Notes: generated by a model not told the origin, from the letters alone. A DNA stretch of 64,000 nt from Chondrilla cf. caribensis (GCA_964020155.1 OZ026551.1:4293767-4357766); one strand, 5' to 3'; counted from the stretch's first letter, positions 40,001-53,812 are shown. Translations and numbers: made by a program.

Positions 40001-43000
40001 TGGATCTTATGATACTGATCACATTAACTTTGAGTACAATAAAATGACTGCACAAAAAGAATGAATTCACCTCCTTCACTGGAAAACACAACAATGGATG
40101 TAGCTCCTCCAAACCCCTGACTTGTACCAGCTCTAACCCCTACTCTATATGGAGTCTGACCAGCTGTGAGAATAGCAGAGACACTTCACCAGTTGTGTCA
40201 GACTGTTCTCAGTTCACACTTGTATGGACTCACTCAGATTAGTCACTACTGGAGGGTTGGATACTGTGAGCTTCATGTCTGTACCACCAAGTACACCATA
40301 GGTCACCTCATAGCTCTCAATATCTCCATTAGTAACAGCAGGTGCTACCCAGCTGATCCTCACACTTCCTTCAGATTGTGGGATAGCCTCAAAAGTCAAA
40401 TTTCTGACTAGTCCAGGAACTGACAAACAGGAGTAGAAAGTTATAAACAGACAATACAATTGATATTCTCAGATTTCTTGCACTTGTTTCATTAAACATG
40501 CACTCACTATCATCCAATGTACTGATCCTCATTTCTCTAGTGAAAGGTCCCGTCCCATTCACAGTAGAGGCAGCCACCCTCACTGTGTACTCACTACCTG
40601 CACTCAGCCCTGTGATGTTGTAGTAGAGGTTCTCTGGAGTGCTGAAGGTAGGAGTCTGTACAACAACAGTGATGTTCTCATCTCTTGATGACAGGTCAAT
40701 GACGTAGTTGATGATAACACCATTCCTACCACCAGCTGAAGGGATTTTCCATGTTATCTCAATCCAAGTCGTCCCTTTTACACTACTGGTTAACCTTTGT
40801 GGTTGTCCTGATGGAGCTGTGATATGTACAGAAGTATTTTTGGATTAAGTGTGATATTTCAAACACACAAAACAGACTGGGAGATCAGTGTGAACAAAAA
40901 CACCCTGAATACCTGAATTCAATTTATTGTTTTGAAAATGCAAATATTTGTTATTATGAAGAACATGACTCACTGTCACTGTATGTCCTAACTGTACCAG
41001 TCACAGGTACACTGAATCCTCTTCTATTCTGAGCCTTCACTGATATGGTGTACTCTTTGTATGGCTGAAGTCCAGTTAGTGTCCAACTGGTCTCTGCAGT
41101 AGAGACTGCTCCAGGTTGTCCATGAGACACAGCATACATGAGTGGTGTCTTCCTGTGGTTCACAGGAGGTGTCCAACTACACAAGACAGATGTTGAGGAC
41201 AACAGAGATAGGATCAAGTCTATGGGACCTGCATGGAAGAGCAAGGTGTATGAAATAATATAAAAATGAACCAATAAGTTAGCTATGGACATCATTGTCT
41301 GTTTTCATAAGACTTAGTCTGATATTGTACAAGACCAAGGTGTCATGTCGGTGCTGTTGTACACCCATGTAAACATAAATCCATGTATGTATAAATATAC
41401 ACATGTTGTTTGGAAAATCTATTTGGATTTGGGAGCATTAAAAATGGTGAAGAGTTCTATACTCTTCACTAGACTGCATTTGTCAACACTTCCAAATCCA
41501 TGGCAAATGGATTTTCTCAACAACAGTTGGAAACATCACAGTCCGAAATTCCTACTAGATATACACATCCATACCTTCTGGTAAGGTGAACACGTCAACA
41601 TCAGAGCTGTTGGTTGACCCGTAGTCATTACTGGCTTGCACCCTCATTGTGTATCCAGTGTTGGACTGGAGACCAGTAATGACCACATTGTTAGCAGAGC
41701 TGAATGTGGTTGGGTGTCTGGTGAACTGCTGTCCATCTTTGTAGAACACCACATACCGACTACCAACTGAGGGAGATATCCTTAAGGTAACAGATGAAAT
41801 AGACAATTGTTGACCAGTAAGCTGTGTCACTGTGAAACTAGCTGGTCCTGTAGAGGAGATACAAAACATGAAATAAAATGTGTGAAGAATTTGATAATAA
41901 CATCATAACATTGATTCTTTACTTATTATATTAGTCAAAATTTAATGGTTCGATGTTCTTTTAATTTTCTATAAAATGGAATTCTATTGAAATAGATGGG
42001 GGTTTCACTGCAATAATGGTATTTTCATATGTTGACACTGCTCTCATGTCTCCTTAAATTGCGATTTAATTTTCCTTCTCCGTGGAATGAAGGGGGATTA
42101 GTGATATTTTCAGTTAGTGGCAACATAGAATAAAATTTGTATCAGGCAGGTTCATGCACCCTATTTGGCACTTCTCAGAGGTGTAAGTATATATAAACAT
42201 TGAACTCCAACCACTGATGTTATATGCATGATTCCTATTGCACCAGCACAATCTTTTACACTAAGAAATGTTGATCAAATGATAAATTCAAACTTGCAGT
42301 ACTTGATTTTTATACCACCCAAATCTGCAATGGATGTATTACTGAGTTACACAGATACAACTTTGTTATGGAAGTTTTGTCTGAATAGTTATATGCTGAA
42401 ATGCAGCAAAATGTTACAGATATTGAACCACTCATAACGAAACAGTGTCAAAATAATTGAAACTTACTCTTATAGGAGTGATTGGAATGACTGATATGCA
42501 TAAAGGAGATTATGAAATAATCCTACACTCACTTCCTCCTGTAGTACCAACAGCAAATTCTTCAGGTCCATACACTCCTGAGGACACAGCTCCGACATAC
42601 ACTGTATACCTAGTGTTAGCCCTCAGACCTGTCACATTGTACTCTGTATCTGTCACTGGTCTTGATATGGTGACATGAGGAGGAACCACTCTCAGTCTGT
42701 ATGTTAAACCACCTCCAGCCTTGTCCACAGGAGGTCTCCATCTGACACGTAATGCTGGTACACCATTCACTGCTATCGGGGTAGCTGAGAGGGGTCGTAC
42801 TGGACCAGGACCTTGTCAAAGGAAATGGGAAGGTTCTTAGATAAAAACAAGTTTTCATTAATTGAAAGTGTAATATTCACTGCACATCTGATATCATCAA
42901 ACAAATCAAATTCTATACAGTGACTCACTTCCTAATGTGGTAGTAGCAAAAGACACTTCAGGTCCATACTCTCCTGATGACCCAGCACTGACATACACTG

Positions 43001-46000
43001 TATACTTAGTGTTAGCCCTCAGACCTGTCACAAGGAACACTGTAGCTCTTGTTTCAATTGGTCTTGATATGGTGACATGAGGAGGAACCACTCTCAGTCT
43101 GTATGTTAAACCACCTTGAACCTTGTCCACAGAAGGACTCCATCTGACACGTAATGCTGGCACACCATTCACTGCTATTGGGATAGCTGAGAGGGATCGT
43201 ACTGGACCGGGAGGTTGTAAAAGGAAATGGAAAGGCTCTTAGATGAAAACAACTTTTCATTTATTGAAATTGTAATATTCACTGTAGATCTGGTATCATC
43301 CAACAAAATAAATCATACACTCACTTCCTACTGTGGCGGTAGCAATAGACACTTCAGGTCCATACACTCCTGAGGACACAGACCTGACATACACCATATA
43401 CCTAGTGTTAGCCATTTTAGCAGGACTTTCAAACACATCTTATTGAGTGTGCGAGTATTAAAAGCACTCCAAATTTTCATGAAAAAAGTGGATACACCAG
43501 GGTTGAGCTAGGGCGAGCTGAAGTCCAAAATGGTTTCATCATTGATATTTCTGGTATACATGTACTTGAGTTGGGTGACTATAGTTTAATTTAGTAAATC
43601 TGGAAGTAGTTAACAGTTGTTGACATTTTGACATCACAAACTTGTTTACTGTATGCCCCACCATATTACGAGCCTTATACTTAAATAATGAATTGAAAAC
43701 GTCTTACCAGAGGAATAGTGGCTGAATAAACATTTTTTTTCCCCCTTTAACTTCAAATGTGATCACATACATGGGCTGTTAATATCTCAGGTTTCAGGTA
43801 AGGCGAAAGAGTTTTCTCATATTAAACAGTAGCAAGTAATTATTATCCAAACAGATTTTCCCAACAACAGTTGGAAACATCATAGTCTGAAATTCCTACT
43901 AGATATACACATCCATACCTTCTGGTAAGGTGTACACGTCAACATCAGAACTGTTGGTTGACCCGTAGTCATTACTGGCTTGCACCCTCATTGTGTATCC
44001 AGTGTTGGACTGGAGACCAGTAATGACCACATTGTTAGCAGAGCTGAATGTGGTTGGGTGTCTGGTGAACTGCTGTCCATCTTTGTAGAACACCACATAC
44101 CGACTACCAACTGAGGGAGATATCCTTAAGGTAACAGATGAAGTAGACAATTGTTGACCAGTAAGCTGTGTCACTGTGAAACTAGGTGGTCCTTTGGAGG
44201 AGATACAAAGCATGAAATAAAGTGTGGCAAGAGTTTAACAAGGATATCATAACATTGATTCTCTACTTATTATATTGCTCAAATAGTACTTTCAATTTTC
44301 TAAGAATGGCATTCCATTGAAATAGATGGAGGTTTCACTGCAATTATGGTATTTTCACATGTTGATGCTGCCCTCATATTCCTGTAAATTGCATTCTAAT
44401 TTTCTTTGAAATAAGGGGAGATTAGTGATATTTTCAGTTAGTAGCAACATAGAATAAAATTTGTATTAGGCTGGTTCATGTACCCTATTTGGCAGTTCTC
44501 TGAGGTGTAAGCATAAATATTGCACTCTGACTACTGATGTTATGATATGATTCTTATTTGCACCAGTACAACCCTCTACACTATGAAAGTATGGCCAAAG
44601 ATAATTTCAAACAGCACTTGAATTTATACCACCCAAATTTGCACAAGATTATTGCTAGTACTGAGATACACAGATACAACACTGTTATGAAAGTTCTGTC
44701 TTAATAATTATATGCTGAAAAAATGCGGCAAAATGTTACAGATATTGTATCATTCAGAATTGTTATGATACAGTGTTGAAACAATAATTAAATGAAAATT
44801 ACCTTTATAGGAGTGATTGCAATGATTATTATGCACAATAGGAGATTATGAAATAATCCTACACTCACTTCCTCCTGTAGTACCAACAGCAGATTCTTCA
44901 GGTCCATACACTCCTGAGGACACAGCTCTGACATACACTGTATACCTAGTGTTAGCCCTCAGACCTCTCACAATGTACTCTGTAGCTGTCACTGGTCTTG
45001 ATATGGTGACATGAGGAGGAACCACTCTCAGTCTGTATGTTAAACCACCTTGAGCCTTGTCCACAGGAGGTCTCCATCTGACACGTAATGCTGGTACACC
45101 ATTCACTGCTATCGGGGTAGCTGTGAGGGATCGTACTGGACCAGGATCTTGTCAAAGGAAATGGGAAAGCTCTTAGATAAAAACAACTTTTCATTTATTG
45201 AAAGTGTGAATATTTGCTGTACACTGGTATTATCAAACAATCAAATCCTACAGTGACTCACTTCTTATAGTGATAGTAGCAATAGACACTTCAGGTCCAT
45301 ATGGTCCTGATGACCTAGCACTGACATACACTGTATACCTAGTGTTAGCCCTCAGACCTCTCACAATGTACTCTGTAGCTGTCACTGGTCTTGATATGGT
45401 GACATGAGGAGGAACCACTCTCAGTCTGTATGTTAAACCACCTCCAGCCTTGTCCACAGGAGGACTCCATCTGACACGTAATGCTGGTACACCATTCACT
45501 GCTATCGGGGTAGCTGAGAGGGATCGTACTGGACCAGGATCTTGTCAAAGGAAATGGGAAAGCTCTTAGATAAAAACAACTTTACATTTATTGAAAGTGT
45601 GAATATTTGCTGTACACTGGTATTATCAAACAATCAAATCCTACAGTGACTCACTTCTTATAGTGATAGTAGCAATAGACACTTCAGGTCCATATGGTCC
45701 TGATGACCTAGCACTGACATACACTGTATAGTTAGTGTTAGCCCTCAGACCTGTCACAATGTACTCTGTAGCTGTCACTGGTCTTGATATGGTGACATGA
45801 GGAGGAACCACTCTCAGTCTGTATGTTAGATTTCCTTGAGCCTTGTCCACAGGAGGACTCCATCTGAGATGTAATGCTGGTTTACCATTTGCTGTAAATG
45901 GGGTAGCTGAGAGGGATCGTACTGGACCAGGAACTTATGAAGAGAAAGAAAGGTTCCATTAAGATTTGCAATATAGTATATTGTATAGATTGTAATATTG

Positions 46001-48165
46001 AAGAATATTTGGCAATTTGGGGCTAATTTGAACTTTGATGACAGTCTTCAAGTGGGTTATAATTATACTCCTAGCCTATGCATATAATACGATTGAATAA
46101 AAAAAAGATTGCATCATAAGGCTATGCATTTCTAAGGCATAATTTGGTGGATTTTAATTGGATTAGTGTTAGATTAAAAAATTGTTAATTCGCCAAAATT
46201 AATTCCCTGTCAATATTTCTGGCTATACAATAGTGTAATTATAATCATTCACACAATCTGATGTAATCTCTATCATTTTAAAGAATGTAACACTTGTGTG
46301 ATCATGGGGGAAGGTGCGGCAGTTACCAATTGGTGGAATAGAATGCTATCATGGCAATGAGTGCCAATTTACAAATTAATGTAAAATGTGGCACAAAAGT
46401 GGAGGTAATCTATGAAGTGTTTCATAGTTTAAGAAATACATATTGTGTTTGTTGAATACCTCCAGGTGTCATTGTGTGTCCTACATCACTCCATGCTCCT
46501 TTATCAGGTGCTGAAACAGCTCTCACTTGAACATCATAACTAGTGTTAGGAGATAGTCCCCTCCAGTTATGTCTCCTTGATTGTTTTGATGTTGACACTG
46601 GTGGTGTACTCCAACTAGTGTTACTGCTGATCTTGTACTGAACCTCATAAGAAGTGATGGGACAGTCACTTTGAGGAGCTCTCCAGGATACAGATATTCC
46701 AACCTCAGAAGGGAGGTATAGTTGATGGTAAACTGCCCGCAATGTTGGTCTGGAAGGAACTGAATGGAAATAACCTCACATTAAGTTACACATCAACTAA
46801 TCCCACATACATGCATGGGTTACAAGCATCATGGTGGAAGTTCAACTGGCACTTTTAAGGCTTAAGACAATAACATTTAAATTCTCAAATTAATAATAAA
46901 ATCCATTTGCCTCTTCAACATTCCAACCATTATAAAATTCAAGAATGTTCAAAACAATTATCAAACAATCTTGTCTTGGACGCTCTTATTCTGTGGTGAA
47001 CTCAAAGGTAAAAATTACCAGCACATGACAAGAAATTGAATATATGTATGCATGTGAAATTCCCTACTGGCTATATCAGCAACAATACAGATGATACAGA
47101 TATGAAAGAAATTATGAATTCTTCACAACAAAGGATTATCAGTAATTTGTAAATTTCACCATACAATACATACAACTGACCATTACAAGCTTTTCGTTCC
47201 ACAATGATACTGTATGGTCCTTGTCCACCAGATGACACAGCTCTCACCCAGATGCGGTAGGTAGTTCCTCCACTAAGTGGACCCAGTATGGTAGATGTAC
47301 CAGTGATTCCACTAGCACTACAGTTTACAGTAGACCATCGATTGGGCTGTGTACTTAGTTTCCTACTGTAACATACAGTGTAGGTGATACCATTTCCTCT
47401 GACTGCACTCCATGACACTCTCAAAGCTGGAGATGAACCTTGTACAGTTCTAGTGACGATGACACCTTGTACCCTGGAGGGTGATTCTTCTGCATGGAAA
47501 TAAAGCCAATTAATTGATTGTTATAATCACAAAATTTGAAATGGTTTTATAATACTGCAATTTTCAATCTTTTTCCATGCACTATTATAATGCATCGTTT
47601 GGAAATCGCAAACTTTGTTTTTGCAGTGAACTGATAGACCCACTATATTATTAGCCTAATTCTCAGAAATTGATAACATTTTACCATAGGAACAGCTAAA
47701 GTGGCTGAATAAACTTTTTGTTTTCGTCCATCATCCACGCGCATAAGTTGTTATTATTGATCTCTGGCAAGGCAAAAAAGCTGTCATTCAAGCCTTGGCT
47801 TCATTTTCCATATTAAACAGTGACCAAGTAATCATTGAGATAATGTGACGTGATTTAGTCTAAGTATCTGTACTAAGTGTATGGAATGTGAAACTCGTCG
47901 GCAATCATTCTTTGTGAACAGCCAACCTGGAAATCGGTGGACAGAATTTACACAAAGGAATGATGTAAATCGGACAAGATGGCTACGTATTGTTATAGTC
48001 ATAGTAATTATAGTTTAAGATGCGCGTCGGTCTACAGCTAGACTGCCAGACTATTTTGAACATGAACTTTATACAGTGTCTTGTAGTATACTGACTCAGA
48101 GTGAACTTACGGCTTAAGACTGGAGCTAAAAATACAATCAAACACAACAAACTTCCCTGTCTCAT
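32455..48165 (-). CDS. RPTP gene B: 13 FN3 domains, D1 with lost catalytic Arg, D2
   Basis: Thirty-three exons (minus): 48111-48165, 47181-47489, 46460-46759, 45655-45933, 45262-45540, 44869-45147, 43919-44191, 42929-43213 (or 43201), 42533-42811, 41575-41847, 40974-41228, 40508-40816, 40234-40419, 40071-40163, 39667-39927, 39171-39306, 38526-38650, 38129-38232, 37342-37423, 37130-37203, 36898-36934, 36711-36808, 36480-36608, 36028-36188, 35565-35700, 35185-35334, 34787-34928, 34330-34406, 33949-34083, 33551-33688, 33243-33397, 32997-33132, 32455-32535. Lengths and phases copy gene A and the total is again 1936 codons. No internal stop was found. Two lesions stand out: the P-loop arginine is Cys, and the eighth exon (42929-43213) lacks its AG acceptor. 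The protein could still be made as a cell-surface receptor with a catalytically impaired D1. Confidence 0.85.
32634..32992. repeat. (CA)n microsatellite at the penultimate-exon donor of gene B
   Basis: About 360 bp of CA with GCAC, AAACG and CCAC breaks. It is the longest of the four homologous tracts and runs up to the donor of exon 32997-33132. Confidence 0.95.
33828..33944. repeat. CA-rich tract after a D2 donor of gene B
   Basis: Irregular GCAC/TACA, then pure CA ending at GTACGT, the donor of exon 33949-34083. Confidence 0.92.
35185..37423 (-). CDS. Gene B PTP domain D1 (R to C in the P-loop)
   Basis: All D1 motifs of gene A recur, including [32 protein letters not shown] and the nucleophile Cys at the end of exon 36028-36188. 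The next exon (35565-35700) begins [10 protein letters not shown] instead of [10 protein letters not shown]: plus-strand ACAACC where A and C have ACGACC, a single C-to-T change at a CpG on the coding strand (CGT to TGT, residue 1559). This Arg binds the substrate phosphate, so activity should be lost or severely reduced. Confidence 0.88.
36970..37036. repeat. (TG)n tract upstream of a D1 acceptor of gene B
   Basis: Pure TG, CA in the transcript, about 36 nt upstream of exon 36898-36934. Confidence 0.95.
38678..38883. mobile_element. 206-bp MITE with TA target duplication, in gene B only
   Basis: Near-perfect inverted ends of about 40 bp beginning CCGTATAGTGGGAAAT, with internal CGCGAAAATTTT palindromes, flanked by TA on both sides. 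Genes A (near 18788) and C (near 57610) carry the unoccupied site AATATTTCAG at the same intron position, so insertion and TA duplication are shown directly. It lies just upstream of the exon 38526-38650 acceptor. Confidence 0.88.
39171..39306 (-). CDS. Gene B transmembrane exon
   Basis: Linker [10 protein letters not shown] followed by a hydrophobic segment from [18 protein letters not shown] to IVIIVCV, then basic RRRN across the splice. Confidence 0.87.
39424..39646. mobile_element. Two abutting inverted-repeat elements in gene B only
   Basis: The first (about 39424-39522) has ends TATAGCATCCGTT. The second (about 39521-39646) has ends TAATGGTTAAGACATGG and TAGTGGTTAAGACATGG (reverse complement), continuing as a hairpin with CCCTCGGG repeats in the loop. 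Genes A and C go straight from GTATT(A/G) to AAAGAG at this place, next to the donor side of the FN3-13 exon. They are non-autonomous and have no coding frame. Confidence 0.75.
39667..47489 (-). CDS. Gene B ectodomain: 13 FN3 domains
   Basis: Same exon phases as gene A but a different composition: three [15 protein letters not shown] exons (44869-45933, period about 393 bp), one [15 protein letters not shown], two [15 protein letters not shown], a second [15 protein letters not shown], then FN3-10 to -13. Gene A has 2 and 3 of the first type in these two places, so the totals agree by different routes. The tandem exons are nearly identical, for example [20 protein letters not shown] in several. 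Confidence 0.87.
43322..43430 (-). pseudogene. Relic FN3 exon in gene B
   Basis: The 3' part of a [11 protein letters not shown] FN3 exon ([19 protein letters not shown]) with an intact donor-like GTGAGT but no 5' half or acceptor. It is older than the duplication, since gene A holds a more decayed counterpart at 24047-24145. Confidence 0.65.
48111..48165 (-). CDS. Gene B signal-peptide exon
   Basis: [18 protein letters not shown] from ATG 48165, ending in phase 1 at GTAAGT. It differs from gene A by two residues near the start. Confidence 0.85.
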
Positions 48166-48262
48166 TTGATATCCAGATCTGTGAACTAAAAGTGAATGTC
48201 ACCAACTGAAAGTCCACACATACAAATTAACTTGTACTGCACCAAAATGCTGTAAGAGTGCA

Positions 48263-48270
48263 TCTATATA
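48263..48270 (-). promoter_or_regulatory. Candidate TATA box of gene B
   Basis: TATATAG about 100 bp upstream of ATG 48165, in a block conserved with 29213-29220 upstream of gene A. Confidence 0.4.
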
Positions 48271-49320
48271 GGATCTTGACCGGCACTTATATGGCATGAT
48301 GTGTAGTGCCAAAATAGATTTAGAATCTATGTATATTTATACGCAGTGCAGTGCTAGTTAACCCATAGTTAACCCATTACATGTAACTGGGATTGAAGAC
48401 TCATACTGAAACGTCAGAGGCTGATTGACATACCCTTTCATTACATTTTAATTTCATTAGCAGTTAAGTGCCTACACACCCGTTGTACATAAAAGGCCAA
48501 TTTCCTGTCATAATACCTAGTGCAGTCACATGTCTAGAGCCAACTTTCAATGCATTTTTATAGCCACCAAAAAGTGGGTCTAGATCTACCACCACCATAT
48601 CAGTGGTCATTGTTATACCCTGTCAGTTTATAACACATTTTACCTGTTTTTTTACAATCTTCATCCATGTTGCATATACTGTGAGAACACTGGCGGAAAT
48701 ATTCCTCCATTATTGATGAATTGAATGAATTAAATATATCAGCATATGCTCAAAATGGACATGGTTGCTATTTGTGACAGACAAAATGAGTTAACAAAGC
48801 TTTAGCTGTTTACCTGATGATGTTGTGATGGGCAGCAGGAGGTGTGGTCTTAGGGGTGTGCAAACATCCTTCGTTTACCTGGTAGACGGATGTACGTTGT
48901 GGTATACAGTGCATGTTTATATATTAGTGAGAGCTGGCATATGTTTGTTTAATTGTGTAATTACGTATGTGCATGCACATATTGTAGACCAGATATATAC
49001 AATATTGCTACTTCAAAGTAACCCTAACTGTATTTCATATGTAAACACACTGCCAGTGTCACACTAAATTGTGTGAAGTTATCATCAAACTATACACTCA
49101 TGGTTACTGTATACTTACAGTGTTTTGCGGTGTAGACCACCAGTTAACTTGTGTCCCCGACCAGTTGTCCTCAAACATCTGTCCACCATCTATGCACATT
49201 GCCAGTACACAAAATAGTAGTATCATAATAGTATACTATGAGATGTATTGATGACATACCTGTCATTGTCAAATTTCTTTCATCCACGTAATATGCTGTG
49301 CCTTCCATACACACACAATC
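48271..49320. other. 5' flank of gene B
   Basis: No exon supported; counterpart of the gene A flank, with small indels. Confidence 0.5.
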
Positions 49321-49339
49321 TCACACACATGCACACACC

Positions 49340-50154
49340 ATTACTGGAGTATATGAATACCATGTGATGTCTCTCTATACACACACAAACATTTAAGCAT
49401 TTGATTTGAGCATTGTACCGTTCTAATAGGTGGCTCAAACTACTATATTTTACCAAACATTCCACTTCTATTAAGTTGTCCTAACATACGCGTGTGGATA
49501 TTGTACTGGCATACTCTATGTACAGTGGCATTTGTTATCATTAGTGTTGTGTTTTGGAGGATTGAATGCCTAGTATGTATTCAGTGATCAATAGTCACGA
49601 ACACAATAGGTATACTCAGAGAGTGCATTTGTGATAGGGTGGACAATATTGAATAGGCTGTTAAGTTAAACACTATTTTGAATAATTGTGTATGAATGTA
49701 TGAAAGGAGGTGAAAGTTGACTGACTACTTATTTCCAAACTGAACAAGGAAATGTTTGGAGCTTTGAATGCAAATTGTAAGGTGCTATGTGAACATTGAT
49801 GTTGAAACCAAATACACAAATAGACATTATCAAAGGCAGGCAAGAACAGGATCATCTTCAGCCTGTACGTATACAAATGTATTGATTCATGTACTGACAT
49901 GGTAGTGGTATATTGGCCTCTGGGAGCTGCAGGTGGACCTGTGTGGTCTCAATTCCCAGTTCAAAACTGAACTGTGAAAGTGTATCTAACTTAGGGTCTA
50001 GTCCTTAAATGATGACAATTAAATTGGTAGTGTCGAAACTTCCTGTACTACCATCATAAGAGGTTATACAAGGGAAATCCCCTGGCTTCTGTCAATCACT
50101 ACCACTCCATACTCCCAAGAGGCTGTTAGATTGCTGACTCAGCAGCTTCAAGCT
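49340..50154 (-). pseudogene. Traces of a decayed RPTP copy between genes C and B
   Basis: Counterpart of 30321-31125. The FN3-13-like relic at about 49915-50154 is nearly identical to its sister. The D2-like part (about 49340-49375) is shorter and more worn. The decay therefore precedes the last duplication of the unit. Confidence 0.48.
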
Positions 50155-51441
50155 GTTAGGTGCATAACTCAGATAACAACTTGCTTCATGTGATCCAAGT
50201 ACATACCATTATGTAATATTGTTGAACCTTTCCATGGAAAACTTTGAATGAAGAGAACCTCTGAGACTATAATTATGAGGAGAGTATATCCCAGTGTATT
50301 AATGTTCTACATCAAATCACCTGTGAAGTCAACTCAAAATCCTATGTATTAAGGACAGCTTGTACACATGTGTTTTAGTGAGATGATGTTTTCCAGTATG
50401 TCTAATGTCTATAGATATAAAAAGATAAACAGGCAGATAAGTCTTAATGTAACTAATAACAATGAAAATAGCACAATTATACAAAGGTTATCTACAAACG
50501 ATACATAACTGTTGTCTACATTCATGGCCAAGGACCTGCCTGCCTTTAGTATATAATGAATAAACAATGTATGCGCACACGTACACACACACACACACAC
50601 ACACACACATGCATACACACACATACATGTACTTGTACACCGGTACAGGACTTGGAATGCAAATTATAATATACACAATATGCACAATGTTAGTGTGTTG
50701 TATCAGACTATGTAGGACTGAATAGGATAGTGAGCCAGCAGTATTGGATCACACATTATGTATTATATGTGTATAATAGACAGAAATTCTGTGAACCAGC
50801 AGGTGTTGATGAATGTAATATAGGGAGAGTTATTTCCCTTTTACTTTTTACATGGATATAATGATGAGCAGTTGCAATAAGATGAAAAATAATAAGCATA
50901 TAAAATCATATTGCACAAACATTTGGGAATTTATGTAACACGAAATTTTGTATGCATACAATACAAAAACTGAAGTTATAACAAACCACAGTACATTCAA
51001 AACACCAAGCATTTAAGCAAGGTGCCGTTTTCAGTATGTTTGAAGTCTACAGTTTACCTCAAAACAATGAAAATGACATAATGGCACAAATTTGGTACAT
51101 ACTAAAGATAAGAATCTATTAACCACATGCACATAGTACACACATTTTATATATCCTTTTATATATATGGACTGGACAACGTTGACCTTCATATACAGCA
51201 TATGACATGGAATACCAAACACAAGCAGTATTAGTATAAGGAAAAGCAAACTTTGATAAGAAACTTATAGTTTACTATTGTGATCCATGGTTGAATACAA
51301 GCTTATTACATAACTCAATTACCCATGGTCACACTGCATGGGTAAAGCAATAGTGTTTACTTACCCAGAGTTTTACATTAAACCAGTCATGTATGAATTA
51401 AGGGGGACATAAGCAGCCACTTAATTATGTTAGCACGCAAT
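50155..51441. other. Spacer between genes C and B
   Basis: Near-identical to 31126-32454. The CA tract at 50581-50608 is about 30 bp shorter than its sister. No exon supported. Confidence 0.6.
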
Positions 51442-51675
51442 TCACACAGTTTTGAAGTTGGCATAAGTATCAAAGGAATCGAGGTAGCTTTGAAGAATGT
51501 CAAAACAGAGCTTGTACTGTTCCTAAGGAGAGAAGGGATGCAGACAAATCATACAAATTAGGTCGTATAAATACATAAATGTGCTTATACACATATGCAT
51601 ACATGTAAACACCCAATAAAATGCACATACATGCACAAACACGTGCGCACACACACACACATACACATACACATG

Positions 51676-51748
<73 letters not shown>

Positions 51749-51752
51749 CACA

Positions 51753-51821
<69 letters not shown>

Positions 51822-52663
51822 TGGAGTATCCACCATGTGAGGTCTCTGTATTCTCATTCCTTTGATAGTCTGAAAGACATCAACTTGTCCTTCAACTTTA
51901 ACTCTCTCAACTTCAGACATGGCACAAATGAACACACCACTTCTCCCCATACCGTCACTGTGTTTCAAGTGTTGGAAGGGAAAGAATATAATATTCTTAA
52001 ACTACAAACCAATTACAGACAACACTCCAATCTCAAACATATCCCAAGGTTGGACTCACTCGCACATCACCATTGCTGGGACATCACCAGGGGTGGATAT
52101 CATGGCATTCTCCACATCACCCATCAACCTCAAAATGGCCTCCAAAGGAGGGCGGCCATTTTTGTACCAGTTCCTGAGATGGAACAATGTGATGGTCCTT
52201 ACTCCACCAGATTCCTACATGGTGCAACATGTGGAATATATAATATTATATCATCTTGATCAGATGCTGTTTGTATATCTGTATAGCATATTGTGTAAAA
52301 TCTACTCTAAACATGCATGTCCATAAATTTAACATTAGTACAGTCTTAATAACATAAAGATATTCCATACCTTTCTCCTGTCAAATACTTCAAGGTTGGT
52401 GACATCATAGCCTGCATCCTTCCTGGTGGTGTCTACGTTGCTCACTTTGAGTACTCCATAATCCGTTACCTTGGAATGTTCATCGGGCCAGAACCGTAAG
52501 CAGGAGATCTGTGTGGATTCAAGTGAAGTACACCATTTAATATCATTAGAGTTATACTTATCCTGTATACCCAGCCCTTTCACTTTCATATAATGTTATG
52601 CATTATTTGCAATCATTTGTAATTGATTGACTGAACAAATAGTACCAATGCAAAATCCTATAT

Positions 52664-52698
<35 letters not shown>

Positions 52699-52757
52699 GC
52701 GCGCACGTACGCACACACACATGAACACACACATATGCACGTACATACACGTATGTG

Positions 52758-52836
<79 letters not shown>

Positions 52837-53812
52837 CTCCTTCCCTTCCTTAAAGTCACACAGCAGTACAATAGTAGAAGGTTTAAGCTGCCATATCATC
52901 TCCCACACATCATTCCTGGTGCTCTCAAGAGGTGCCTGTGCAGCTATGAAGGCCTTTTTCCTTGAGTAACTCTAGGGTCATAATGGTAGACAGTGTACAA
53001 CAACAACCAAACACATAATATGTAATATGTATATTAGATAGCGTTTGGAGCTACAATCATAATATTATGCAGACATCAGGATTGTGGATCAGAAGATGTC
53101 CTATTATCAACCAATACGCAACAAGGATCTGTGTATTTGCCACCAATTATGACTCTATTAGAAATTCACCACAAAATACATACGTATTATGTAAACATGT
53201 ATGTAGCTCACATCAACAAAGCTGGCATTGAAATAGTCTGATCCACTGGTAGTTCCCTTACCAGAGATGTGTAAATAGCTGTTAGAGTCTGTACATGTCC
53301 ATGAACGTACAAACATACACATCAATGACTCATTGTCAAAAAATGAATGAAATTTAATAATGTATATCGCCTTCCAGGTACATTATACATAATGCTCTGT
53401 CACCCAACAGTGCACCCATCCCACCATGAAGTGCCCACACACATGTATAAATTTAATATTCATGTCAAATGTAACTGAGATAAGGATTTCTCAGTTATCT
53501 CCTTACCCAATATATTATTATAAATATAGTCTATTTCACAGATATGCTATGATGCCACTTCTGAATCCATGTGTACAGCAGTATGTTGACCTCGAATAAA
53601 TGCATATGATCACAGTTTGAACATCATGGTTCTGTGGCAACAAGGTGTAAACATGTCCACCTCAACTCACATGGGAACCTATCCTTGTATCTGTTCTTCT
53701 TCTCAACAACACTCTTCTTTGCAAATGTCTCATCTGCAGAAGCAGGCTTCTTGCTCACTGAATCCAGTAGCTGAAGTGTGGGAACTTCAAGATAATTTGA
53801 TACAGACAGTGA
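51442..53812 (-). CDS. Gene C PTP domain D2 (degenerate)
   Basis: Same exons as A and B, with [10 protein letters not shown] and the MCDDGMGRSG P-loop. The donor of exon 52837-52971 has become GTGTGTTTGTG, merging with the microsatellite, where A and B have GTACGT; it may be a weaker splice site. Confidence 0.84.
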
